Assembly: GCA_023423495.1 (NCBI GenBank)
Contig: JAFAFM010000295.1
Coordinates: forward strand, 1 to 11,890
Origin: Armatimonadota bacterium
Lineage (GTDB): Bacteria; Armatimonadota; Fimbriimonadia; Fimbriimonadales; Fimbriimonadaceae
Direction: 5' to 3'
DNA length: 11,890 nucleotides
The notes beneath the pieces were generated by a model. It was given only the letters and a program-made list of their open reading frames with translations. It was not told where the DNA came from and made no database searches. The translations under genes and the position numbers were made by a program. Below, in pieces: positions 6,308-11,890 of this stretch; within the stretch, counting starts at the first letter, position 1, and each line of letters opens with the position of its first letter.

Positions 6308-6754
6308 ATGTGCCGTGTATTGGTCATAGATGACGAAGAATCTGTAGTCGTTGCGGTTAAGCGACGACTTGAAAGGGATGGCTATAACGTGGATACCGCA
6401 GCTAATGCTGCAGAAGGTATCGAGAAGATCATGGAGCGTCCGAAGCCGTACGACATCATCGTTACGGATATGAGCATGGACAATCCCGATTCTGGGCTCC
6501 AAGTGCTCCACGCCGCCTTCACCCGCGACTTGTTCGCCGAAGTGATCGTGATGACGGCATACGGCAATGTCGCCAATGCGGTTGAGTGCATGCGCCGTGG
6601 CGCGTTCGATTACATCGAAAAGAATGCGCCAGGTATCGACGTGTACGAAGTGCTTTCGATCAAGATCGGTCAGGCGATGGACCGACGACGAAGGGACGTC
6701 CGCACCGTCGAGCTTTGGGAGCGTGCGGCAAAGTCCAAGGAAGCTGTCGGCTAA
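6308..6754 (+). CDS. Receiver-only response regulator (CheY/AtoC-type REC domain)
   Basis: A 148-residue single receiver domain that would be phosphorylated by a histidine kinase not present in the window. Numbered from ATG 6308, the acidic pair is D8/D9 (VIDDEE), the phospho-acceptor is D54 (VTDMSM), the switch Thr is T83 (VMTAYG) and the conserved Lys is K105 (YIEK). The phrasing MTAYGNV and A-x-x-x-M-R-x-GAFDYI resembles receivers of NtrC-type regulators, but no ATPase or DNA-binding domain follows. Only a charged helix ends the protein. The frame is open back to a GTG at 6239. I prefer 6308 because the receiver begins immediately there, the longer version starts inside the inverted repeat, and TATACT sits 7 bases upstream. 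purE begins 3 bases after the stop, so the two genes are likely co-transcribed. Confidence 0.9.
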   Translation: MCRVLVIDDEESVVVAVKRRLERDGYNVDTAANAAEGIEKIMERPKPYDIIVTDMSMDNPDSGLQVLHAAFTRDLFAEVIVMTAYGNVANAVECMRRGAFDYIEKNAPGIDVYEVLSIKIGQAMDRRRRDVRTVELWERAAKSKEAVG

Positions 6755-6757
6755 GCG

Positions 6758-7246
6758 ATGAGCCAACCGGTCGTCGGGGTGATCATGGGGAGCAAGTCCG
6801 ACTTGGACACCATGCAGTCCGCCGCCGACATCCTGGCCGAATTTGGCGTTGCGCATGAAGTCAAAGTTGTAAGCGCCCACCGCACTCCCGAAGCCATGGT
6901 GGAATACGCCCAGACCGCAAAGGCCCGGGGCATGAAAGTCATCATCGCGGGCGCTGGCGGCGCGGCTCACCTGCCCGGCATGGTCGCGTCACTCACGACC
7001 CTGCCGGTCATCGGTGTCCCAGTTCAGACCAAGGCGCTTGGAGGGGTTGACTCCCTATATTCCATCGTTCAGATGCCCGCCGGAGTGCCAGTAGCCACGG
7101 TTTCAATCGGCAACGCCAAGAACGCTGGGCTGCTTGCCCTCAGGATTTTGGCGGTAGAAGACGAAGTCCTTGCTGACAAGCTGGAAGGATTTCGCCAGAG
7201 CCAGATCGACCTCGTCGGCGATATGAACAAAGAGTTGGGCGGCTAA
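6758..7246 (+). CDS. purE: N5-carboxyaminoimidazole ribonucleotide mutase (class I PurE)
   Basis: PurE converts N5-CAIR to CAIR in de novo purine synthesis in the cytosol. At 162 residues it has the normal class I length. The signatures are MGSKSD (10-15), SAHRTP (39-44) with the catalytic His H41, and [11 protein letters not shown] around 65-75, followed by PVIGVPV and [14 protein letters not shown]. The partner PurK (N5-CAIR synthetase), usually adjacent, is not next to it; the following gene is on the other strand. It sits 3 bases behind the response regulator and has only a distant Shine-Dalgarno-like AAGGAA about 13 bases upstream, so translation may depend on coupling. All expected family features are present and the assignment is firm. 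Confidence 0.97.
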   Translation: MSQPVVGVIMGSKSDLDTMQSAADILAEFGVAHEVKVVSAHRTPEAMVEYAQTAKARGMKVIIAGAGGAAHLPGMVASLTTLPVIGVPVQTKALGGVDSLYSIVQMPAGVPVATVSIGNAKNAGLLALRILAVEDEVLADKLEGFRQSQIDLVGDMNKELGG

Positions 7247-7249
7247 ACC

Positions 7250-8005
7250 TTACTTGCCCATTTCTCGAAGGTTTTTCAGACAGCGCTCGACCGCCTCAAT
7301 GGGCGTCATGCCTTCATAGCTCTCGTGTTCCACGATGTACCACTGAGTCCCAGCGACCGATTCGCAAGCTTCAAAGACCCGCTCCCACGGCACCATTCCC
7401 TCCCCGATTACTTCCGCTCCGTGCTCGCCCGACCACTCTTTCAAGTGCACTGTAATTCCGCGGCCCGGCCAATCCAAGATCGGCTGTACGGGGTCAGCGC
7501 CACCCGCCATGCCATTCGCGGTGTCGTACTGCATGATGAATCGGTCGCCCGTGAATTCACCCAGGTAATCCCAGGCGCTCTTTCCATTCTCCAAAGGGGC
7601 CATGTCTCCCGAGTGACAGTGGAACCCTGTCCTCATCCCATGTGGCTCCAGCAGAGCTGTGATGGTGTTCAGCTGGTCCGCCGTCTTTTGGCACGCCTCA
7701 CGACTGCTGCGAGTTTCTTCAGGAAGCCAAGGCACGACCAGATTTTCACAGCCGATTGCCTGATGGAACTCGATCGTTTCCTGGATTTGGTCTGACTGCA
7801 ATGACGCAAAACCGGCGTGCGTTCCCGCGACCTTCAATCCATTGTCATCCAGGCAGCGTTTGATATCAACGGCGGATTGCCCGTGATAACCGGCAAATTC
7901 CACTCCGGCATAGCCCATCTTTGCCACCCGTTCGATGGTGCCCAAAAAATCTTTGGCGCAGTCCTCGCGGACGGAATAAAGCTGGAGAGCAATGGGAACG
8001 GCCAT
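7250..8005 (-). CDS. Sugar phosphate isomerase/epimerase family protein (xylose-isomerase-like TIM barrel)
   Basis: A 251-residue TIM-barrel protein of the AP endonuclease 2/IolE-like superfamily, which acts on sugars or inositol derivatives with a divalent metal. Matching elements are QLYSVRED at 8-15, GYAGVEFAGYHG at 31-42, GTHAGF at 61-66, GFHCHSGD at 127-134, MQYDTANG at 158-165 (D161 a likely metal ligand), TVHLKEWSG at 185-193 (H187) and IVEHESY at 224-230 (E226). The start ATG fits the first barrel strand. There is no signal peptide, so the protein is cytosolic. It converges on purE with 3 bases between the stop codons and diverges from tyrS, sharing a 62-base intergenic region with it. 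Neither neighbour indicates the substrate. Confidence 0.92.
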   Translation of the reverse strand: MAVPIALQLYSVREDCAKDFLGTIERVAKMGYAGVEFAGYHGQSAVDIKRCLDDNGLKVAGTHAGFASLQSDQIQETIEFHQAIGCENLVVPWLPEETRSSREACQKTADQLNTITALLEPHGMRTGFHCHSGDMAPLENGKSAWDYLGEFTGDRFIMQYDTANGMAGGADPVQPILDWPGRGITVHLKEWSGEHGAEVIGEGMVPWERVFEACESVAGTQWYIVEHESYEGMTPIEAVERCLKNLREMGK

Positions 8006-8014
8006 GGTGCCGCA

Positions 8015-8020
8015 ACGTTA
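8015..8020 (-). promoter_or_regulatory. Candidate -10 element (TAACGT) for the isomerase
   Basis: A TAnnnT hexamer lies 9 bases before the ATG at 8005. No Shine-Dalgarno sequence is present. It is a weak match, listed because of its position. Confidence 0.28.
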
Positions 8021-8050
8021 CCTTTTGCCGCCCGAAATTGCCTAGCCCGG

Positions 8051-8056
8051 TACAAT
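8051..8056 (+). promoter_or_regulatory. Candidate -10 element (TACAAT) for tyrS
   Basis: TACAAT lies 11 bases before ATG 8068, leaving room for a leader of only a few bases. No Shine-Dalgarno sequence is seen between it and the ATG. I see no T-box leader or tyrosine-responsive structure, since the space is too short. Confidence 0.45.
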
Positions 8057-8067
8057 TTCAGCTTCCC

Positions 8068-9258
8068 ATGACCATCGACGAGCAGCTAGCTATTCTGCGC
8101 CGCGGCACCACAGAAATCATCTCCGAGGACGAACTTCGCAAGAAACTCGAGCTCGGCCGTCCGCTGCGAGTGAAACTGGGCGTCGACCCGACTGCTCGAG
8201 ACGTGACCCTAGGCTGGGCGGTTGTTTTGCGGAAGCTCCGGGACTTCCAGAGACTCGGGCATCAGGCCGTTTTGGTGGTTGGAGACTTCACCGCTATGAT
8301 TGGCGATCCGAGCGGCAAGAGCAAAACCCGCAAGCAACTCACCGCGGAAGAAGTCGCTACTAACGTCGAGGCCGTGAAAACGCAGTTCGGCAAGATCCTC
8401 GATATCGAGAGGACCGAGGTACGGCCCAACAGCGAATGGTTGGGCGCGATGAACTTCGAAGATGTGCTGCGGCTGTGCGCGAAGACGACTATCGCGCGGA
8501 TCATGGAGCGAGATGACTTCACCAAGCGCTGGGACGCCCACCAGCCGATCGGAATGCACGAGTTGATGTATCCACTCCTCCAAGGGATGGACTCCGTTGC
8601 CCTCAAGGCTGACATCGAACTCGGCGGAAACGACCAGAAGTTCAACAACCTTATGGGCCGGCAGCTTCAGGAAGCTAACGGTCAGACTCCGCAGGTGGTT
8701 GTGCTCTCTCCCTTGCTTGTAGGGACCGACGGCAAAGAAAAAATGAGTCAGTCGCTGGGCAATTACGTCTCGGTCATGGATTCACCTAACGATATGTTTG
8801 GGAAAACTATGTCCATTCCGGATCCCTTGATCCAAAACTGGTTTGAACTGTGCACCGACGTTCCGCTGGCAGAGATCAAGGAAATCACCACCGAAGGAGC
8901 CAACCCCCGCGACGCCAAGGTGCGCCTGGCCCGCGAGATCGTTTCTCTTTACCACTCTCCCGAGGATGGCGCTTTGGCAGAACAGTATTTCGTGGAGACG
9001 TTCTCGAAACGGCAGCAGCCGGTGGACGCTGAAGAAGTTGCCATTCCCGCCGAATTTGAAGATCCGATTCCCCTGCCAAACCTGATCGTGGCGCTTGGGA
9101 TGGCCAAGAGCAACGGCAACGCCCGGGACCTTATGAAGCAGGGCGGAGTGAGCCTGGACGAGCAGAAGATTACGGACCCGTTTTCCAAGATACCGAGATC
9201 TGAGCTTTCAGGAAAAATTTTACGTGTTGGCAAACACCAGTTCCGAAGGCTAACTTAG
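8068..9258 (+). CDS. tyrS: Tyrosyl-tRNA synthetase with altered HIGH motif
   Basis: TyrRS charges tRNA-Tyr with tyrosine using ATP. The 396-residue protein is of the longer TyrS2/TyrZ-like bacterial type. The order is an N-terminal helix, a Rossmann catalytic core (about 33-240) and a C-terminal S4 RNA-binding domain (about 330-396). The tyrosine pocket is intact, with a YPLLQGMD stretch supplying Y, Q and D, and GGNDQKFN following. In the class I signature, the HIGH/HLGH tetrapeptide is T47-L48-G49-W50 here, after DPTARDV, so both histidines are replaced. The KMSKS loop reads KMSQS at 225-229. The S4 domain is complete (LMKQGGVSLDEQKI). An upstream ATG at 7921 keeps the frame, but its 49 extra residues are not TyrRS-like and run antisense to the isomerase gene, so 8068 is the start. 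It is probably the cell's TyrRS, unless a second copy exists elsewhere. Confidence 0.95.
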   Translation: MTIDEQLAILRRGTTEIISEDELRKKLELGRPLRVKLGVDPTARDVTLGWAVVLRKLRDFQRLGHQAVLVVGDFTAMIGDPSGKSKTRKQLTAEEVATNVEAVKTQFGKILDIERTEVRPNSEWLGAMNFEDVLRLCAKTTIARIMERDDFTKRWDAHQPIGMHELMYPLLQGMDSVALKADIELGGNDQKFNNLMGRQLQEANGQTPQVVVLSPLLVGTDGKEKMSQSLGNYVSVMDSPNDMFGKTMSIPDPLIQNWFELCTDVPLAEIKEITTEGANPRDAKVRLAREIVSLYHSPEDGALAEQYFVETFSKRQQPVDAEEVAIPAEFEDPIPLPNLIVALGMAKSNGNARDLMKQGGVSLDEQKITDPFSKIPRSELSGKILRVGKHQFRRLT

Positions 9259-9342
9259 TCGGCGAGCGGCAATGGCACTCAGATTTTAAAGTGGTCGTCT
9301 ATGGACCAATGTGGGCTGCGAATTACGTGGCTCATTTACCAT

Positions 9343-9348
9343 AAGGAG
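9343..9348 (+). promoter_or_regulatory. Shine-Dalgarno site of the lipoprotein gene
   Basis: AAGGAG lies 11 bases before ATG 9360 in the 101-base gap after tyrS. It is the strongest ribosome site in the window and contrasts with the other first-gene starts. I see no clear terminator or promoter in the rest of the gap. Confidence 0.6.
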
Positions 9349-9359
9349 AGCGACTAGAA

Positions 9360-10061
9360 ATGAATCGTATTGCATCGATTGGCTTGGCGGCCATCATCGG
9401 TTTAGGATTAATTGGCTGCGGAGGCGACGGAGACGGCCTCATAAATCAGCCCAACCCTCGTGTTCGATTGGCTAACCTCATGCCCGGCATCAACAATGCT
9501 ATGGCCCGAGTAGGCTCAGACACCATTAGCGAGACCATCGCGTTTGGAACGGTCAGCGATTTCGCGATCACGCCGAACGGCAACAAGGATCTTACGGTCG
9601 GAGATTCAACATTCGACAACCTGGCCACCTTGAGTGACCAATTGTTTGAGCTCAACCGGCGATACACGGCAGTTGCCTATGGAACGACTCCTCGAACGAT
9701 AATCTTGTTGGAAGACGACGAGAGCGGTGTTTCGAATGACGACGTTGCCATCCGCGCAGTCCATGCGGCACAAGGTGCAGCAAATGTAGACGTTTACATC
9801 TCGGCCCCGGGTGATCCACTGCCGGCAGCTCCGGCGATGAATGCTCTGGCCCCAGGAACAGCCTCGGACTATAGCATTACGGATGTGGGTGGCACGAATA
9901 CCTACCGCATTCGTGTTTTCGCAGATGGCGATACCACCACGGCCCTCGTTGACCAGACGATTGCGATCGATCCCGGTGAGCGGGTTGCGGTCATCGTTTA
10001 TGCCGACTCCGGCCAAGCAAGTGGCTTCAACGCGCTTGTTTTCCAAGAGAGCATCGACTAA
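9360..10061 (+). CDS. Exported lipoprotein with two DUF4397-like domains
   Basis: A 233-residue lipoprotein of unknown role, on the outer face of a membrane. The signal peptide has basic R3, a hydrophobic core and the lipobox LIGC, with lipidation at C20, followed by a glycine/aspartate linker (GGDGDG). The second half carries the DUF4397 hallmark IRAVHAAQGAANVDVYI starting near residue 137, in which VHA and NVDVY are diagnostic. The first half (about 33-118) looks like a diverged copy, opening with VRLANLMPGINNAMARV and ending with RYTAVAYG before an acidic linker. Each copy is predicted to be an all-beta sandwich. A possible terminator-like hairpin follows the stop. The domain is common in exported proteins of environmental bacteria, and I can assign no reaction or ligand. 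Confidence 0.88.
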   Translation: MNRIASIGLAAIIGLGLIGCGGDGDGLINQPNPRVRLANLMPGINNAMARVGSDTISETIAFGTVSDFAITPNGNKDLTVGDSTFDNLATLSDQLFELNRRYTAVAYGTTPRTIILLEDDESGVSNDDVAIRAVHAAQGAANVDVYISAPGDPLPAAPAMNALAPGTASDYSITDVGGTNTYRIRVFADGDTTTALVDQTIAIDPGERVAVIVYADSGQASGFNALVFQESID

Positions 10062-10071
10062 AAACTGCAAA

Positions 10072-10105
10072 GGTCCCGGCCATGTAACAGCGACTGGCCG
10101 GGATC
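10072..10105 (+). terminator. Stem-loop after the lipoprotein gene, possible terminator or processing hairpin
   Basis: TCCCGGCCA at 10074-10082 pairs perfectly with TGGCCGGGA at 10095-10103 around a 12-base loop. Outer pairs G10072-C10105 and G10073-T10104 (wobble) extend the stem to 11. No T-run follows, so it is not a classic intrinsic terminator. It ends 13 bases before the next start codon and could instead shape expression of the downstream DUF1232 gene. Confidence 0.5.
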
Positions 10106-10118
10106 AGTCATACACTTC

Positions 10119-10376
10119 GTGAACAACCAGCCAGTACCGACTCGGAGCGCAACTCCTTGGGGTGCGATCTTTTCGTTGTTTCTGGGCCTCCTCTACGGAG
10201 TCTCTCCCATCGACCTCATTCCTGACCTCATTCCCCTTCTCGGCCTATTGGATGACGCGGCGATTGTGCCGATCATGCTCGTTCTGGCCCTCTTTCAGTA
10301 CATGAAGGCAAAGCGGCGCACCGCTCCAGTCACCCCCGACAACAACGTTATTGTGATGCCTCAGAAAGTCAAGTAA
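10119..10376 (+). CDS. DUF1232 small membrane protein
   Basis: An 85-residue protein with the DUF1232 core: a hydrophobic segment at about 13-28, then YGVSPIDLIPDLIPLLGLLDD at 28-48, and a second hydrophobic segment at about 49-66 ending in a basic tail (KAKRR). The SPIDLIPD and GLLDD motifs are the family's signature. The function of the family is unknown, and a small inner-membrane protein is the usual prediction. The start is GTG; no ATG is available before the conserved core, and the only upstream purine-rich string (GGGA at 10100-10103) is rather far from it. It may be co-transcribed with the lipoprotein gene if the hairpin between them does not terminate. Confidence 0.85.
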   Translation: MNNQPVPTRSATPWGAIFSLFLGLLYGVSPIDLIPDLIPLLGLLDDAAIVPIMLVLALFQYMKAKRRTAPVTPDNNVIVMPQKVK

Positions 10377-10407
10377 TCTGCCCCGCACATCGTCTGTCGG
10401 CAGTCCA

Positions 10408-10413
10408 TATACT
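10408..10413 (+). promoter_or_regulatory. Candidate -10 element (TATACT) for the SRPBCC gene
   Basis: TATACT lies 5 bases before ATG 10419 in the 42-base gap after the DUF1232 gene. It is the same hexamer as that before the response regulator. No Shine-Dalgarno sequence and no clear -35 are present. Confidence 0.45.
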
Positions 10414-10418
10414 TGGCG

Positions 10419-10892
10419 ATGAGCGATTCAGAAAGCATTCTCATTTCGGTTTCCCGGGACATCGACGCCTCCTGCGAGGCGCTTTACGATGCCTGGCTCG
10501 AACCAGCGGTTACCCGTAACTTCTTCTTTGCCACGGATGACGGCGAGATGGTGAACGCTGAGATCGATCCGCGAGTCGGAGGCGAATTTCTCATGGTTGA
10601 CCGGCGTCAGGGTGAGGATGTGCCCCATGGCGGCAAGTACTTGGAACTGGATCGACCGAACCGGATCCTCTTCACGTTCGCCGTCCCGGCGGATTCCGGG
10701 GATTCCACGGAGGTGGAACTGCGGTTTGCGCCGATTGACAGCGGCTGTCGGGTGACGTTGAATCACCAGTTGCACCCCAATTGGTCTGAACAGCGAGATA
10801 AGGTCCAGCAAGGCTGGGAGAAAATGCTTGCCGACTTGGAGCGAACGGTTCTGAGCGGGTCCCCAGCTAGCTGGCCTGTAAAGCAACACTGA
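10419..10892 (+). CDS. SRPBCC (AHSA1/START-like) domain protein
   Basis: A 157-residue protein of the activator-of-Hsp90-ATPase-like (AHSA1) branch of the SRPBCC fold, a helix-grip barrel that binds small hydrophobic ligands. Family features are the opening strand ILISVSRDIDASCEALYDAWLEP, then DPRVGGEF at about 50-57, GKYLELDRPNRILFTF at about 70-85, and the C-terminal helix QGWEKMLADLERTV. There is no signal peptide. ATG 10419 is preferred over an in-frame TTG at 10413, which falls within the -10-like element. Members are often loosely tied to detoxification or stress regulators, but none is adjacent. Its last 26 bases overlap the 3' end of the opposing ABC transporter gene. Confidence 0.88.
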   Translation: MSDSESILISVSRDIDASCEALYDAWLEPAVTRNFFFATDDGEMVNAEIDPRVGGEFLMVDRRQGEDVPHGGKYLELDRPNRILFTFAVPADSGDSTEVELRFAPIDSGCRVTLNHQLHPNWSEQRDKVQQGWEKMLADLERTVLSGSPASWPVKQH

Positions 10893-11890
10893 ACTGCTTC
10901 TGGTAGAGGCCCGCATACATGCCCCCGCGTCGCAGTAGCTGCTCGTGGGTGCCTTGCTCCACGATCACACCCTTGTCCATCACCACGATGAGGTCGGCCT
11001 TCACGATGGTGGAGAGCCGGTGGGCCACTACAAAGCTCGTGCGACCCTTCAGCAGGTTATCCAGCGCGTCTTGCAACTGGGATTCGGTTTGGGAGTCGAG
11101 GGAGGATGTGGCCTCGTCCAAGATCAGAATGTGGGGATTGGCGAGCAGAGCGCGGGCGATCGCGATCCGCTGTTTCTCCCCCACTGAAAGCTTCACCCCG
11201 TCTTCGCCGATCTTGGTGTCATATCCGTTTGGGAGCTCCTGAATTGCTTCATCGATGTTCGCGGCGTAAGCCGCCTCCCTGACCTCCTCCTCGGAAGCAT
11301 CCATTCGACCATAGCGAATGTTCTCCAACACGGTGGTATTGAACAAAATGCTTTCCTGAGCCACCACCCCGACGTGGGATCGGTAGCTAAGAAGCTGAAG
11401 GTCGCGCAAGTCTTTCCCGTCGATGGTGATGGAGCCCTGCTGGGGATCATAGTGCCGCAGCAAGAGGCTTGTCAGGGTTGTCTTACCGCTGCCACTGAAG
11501 CCGATGAGGGCAACCGTCTGCCCGGCTTTCACATGCAGGCTCAGCCCTTTGATGACTGGTTGGTTCGGTTCGTACTCGAACCACACGTCGTTGAAGTCCA
11601 CATCGCCCCGGATATCAGTGATGGGAACGGCAGTGGGCTTGTCGTCCACCACATTTCGAATATCCAGCGTCCGGAAGATTCGCGCTAGAGCCGCCTGAGC
11701 ACGGGCAATTGGATCGATAGCCACCAGGAACTGCACGATCGGGCCGTACACGTAGGTGACGGAATACATCAGAAACATCACGAGTGTGCCCGCGCCAATC
11801 TCCCCCCGCAGGCAAAGCAGGCCGCCGTATCCCAACACCAGTCCTTGCCCGATTCCGCAGAGTGCGTCCGCCGAAGTCCAGAGACCGCCC
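10867..11890 (-). CDS. ABC exporter, fused permease/ATPase (MsbA-like), C-terminal part (cut by right window edge)
   Basis: The frame is open to the right edge, giving about 340 residues; the start and the first transmembrane helices lie outside. The visible part begins in the late transmembrane region (VLGYGGLLCLRGEI, then MFLMYSVTYVYGPI), typical of TM5-TM6 of lipid/drug exporters, and is followed by a complete ATPase domain. Counted from the edge, Walker A (GFSGSGKTT) is near 130-138, the Q-loop Q at 158, the signature LSVGE at 204-208, Walker B ILILDE ending at 229, the D-loop SSLD, and the switch His at 250 (AHRLST). The signature LSVGE in place of LSGGQ is a common variant. The domain works as a dimer exporting a substrate across the inner membrane. 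The cargo (lipid A-type lipid, drug or peptide) cannot be told. An internal GTG at 11838 is only an artefact of the truncation. Confidence 0.95.
   Translation of the reverse strand, partial: GGLWTSADALCGIGQGLVLGYGGLLCLRGEIGAGTLVMFLMYSVTYVYGPIVQFLVAIDPIARAQAALARIFRTLDIRNVVDDKPTAVPITDIRGDVDFNDVWFEYEPNQPVIKGLSLHVKAGQTVALIGFSGSGKTTLTSLLLRHYDPQQGSITIDGKDLRDLQLLSYRSHVGVVAQESILFNTTVLENIRYGRMDASEEEVREAAYAANIDEAIQELPNGYDTKIGEDGVKLSVGEKQRIAIARALLANPHILILDEATSSLDSQTESQLQDALDNLLKGRTSFVVAHRLSTIVKADLIVVMDKGVIVEQGTHEQLLRRGGMYAGLYQKQFSVALQAS

Noticed and set aside
6248..6970. Minus-strand open frame of 240 codons opposite the response regulator and purE
   Set aside because: It is His/Asp-rich without a recognisable fold and runs antisense to two well-supported genes.
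7921..8067. Upstream extension of tyrS by 49 codons
   Set aside because: The extra residues are not TyrRS-like and lie antisense to the isomerase start. The TACAAT element and the family N-terminus support 8068.
9293..9309. Small hairpin (TGGTC and GACCA arms) between tyrS and the lipoprotein gene
   Set aside because: Only five pairs and no T-run; too weak to call a terminator.
10379..10403. CTGCC and GGCAG pair between the DUF1232 and SRPBCC genes
   Set aside because: A five-base stem with a 15-base loop and no T-run is expected by chance at this base composition.
11183..11197. ABC exporter signature LSVGE instead of LSGGQ
   Set aside because: This is a frequent variant in MsbA-like exporters and all other ATPase motifs are intact, so it is not a sign of loss of function.

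Overview
The window is a compact, moderately GC-rich stretch of bacterial chromosome. Its mix of genes is typical of a free-living diderm heterotroph: an MR-MLE epimerase paired with a DUF1611 protein, a sugar permease, a DUF4397 lipoprotein, TyrRS and PurE. My best guess at lineage is Armatimonadota (Fimbriimonadia-like), based on general resemblance of the protein set and on initiation signals that look leaderless. This was not tested. I see no rRNA, tRNA, CRISPR array, insertion sequence or phage gene. No stretch over 300 bases lacks a gene.

Left part (1-2864, minus strand): a three-gene unit read right to left. It holds a HAD-IIA phosphatase, a MalG-type sugar ABC permease with a very large extra periplasmic insertion, and, overlapping it by 4 bases (ATGA), the start of a secreted protein that leaves the window exactly at an HEFGH zinc-protease-like motif. 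Middle-left (2891-4993, plus): an enolase-superfamily epimerase/racemase overlapping a DUF1611 P-loop protein. This pair matches the arrangement described for D-glutamate catabolism (DgcA/DgcN), with muropeptide (L-Ala-D/L-Glu) epimerisation as the alternative. A DUF4143-type AAA ATPase (4963-6195, minus) converges on this pair and overlaps its 3' end.

Middle-right: a receiver-only response regulator followed after 3 bases by purE (6308-7246, plus). A TIM-barrel sugar-phosphate isomerase/epimerase (7250-8005, minus) converges on purE. tyrS (8068-9258, plus) diverges from the isomerase. Right part: a two-domain DUF4397 lipoprotein, a DUF1232 mini-membrane protein and an SRPBCC/AHSA1 protein (plus), with the C-terminal two-thirds or so of an MsbA-like ABC exporter converging on them from the right edge (minus).

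The most useful cross-cutting observation concerns gene starts. Most first-gene starts have no Shine-Dalgarno sequence but carry a TAnnnT -10-like hexamer 5-11 bases before the start codon. This suggests leaderless or near-leaderless transcripts, whereas the overlapping downstream DUF1611 gene and the lipoprotein have ordinary Shine-Dalgarno sites. Other points worth a second look are the permease insertion with an internal repeat, the altered HIGH motif (TLGW) of TyrRS, and a perfect 10-bp-arm inverted repeat between the AAA ATPase and the response regulator. I do not see a convincing new defence or mobile system here.
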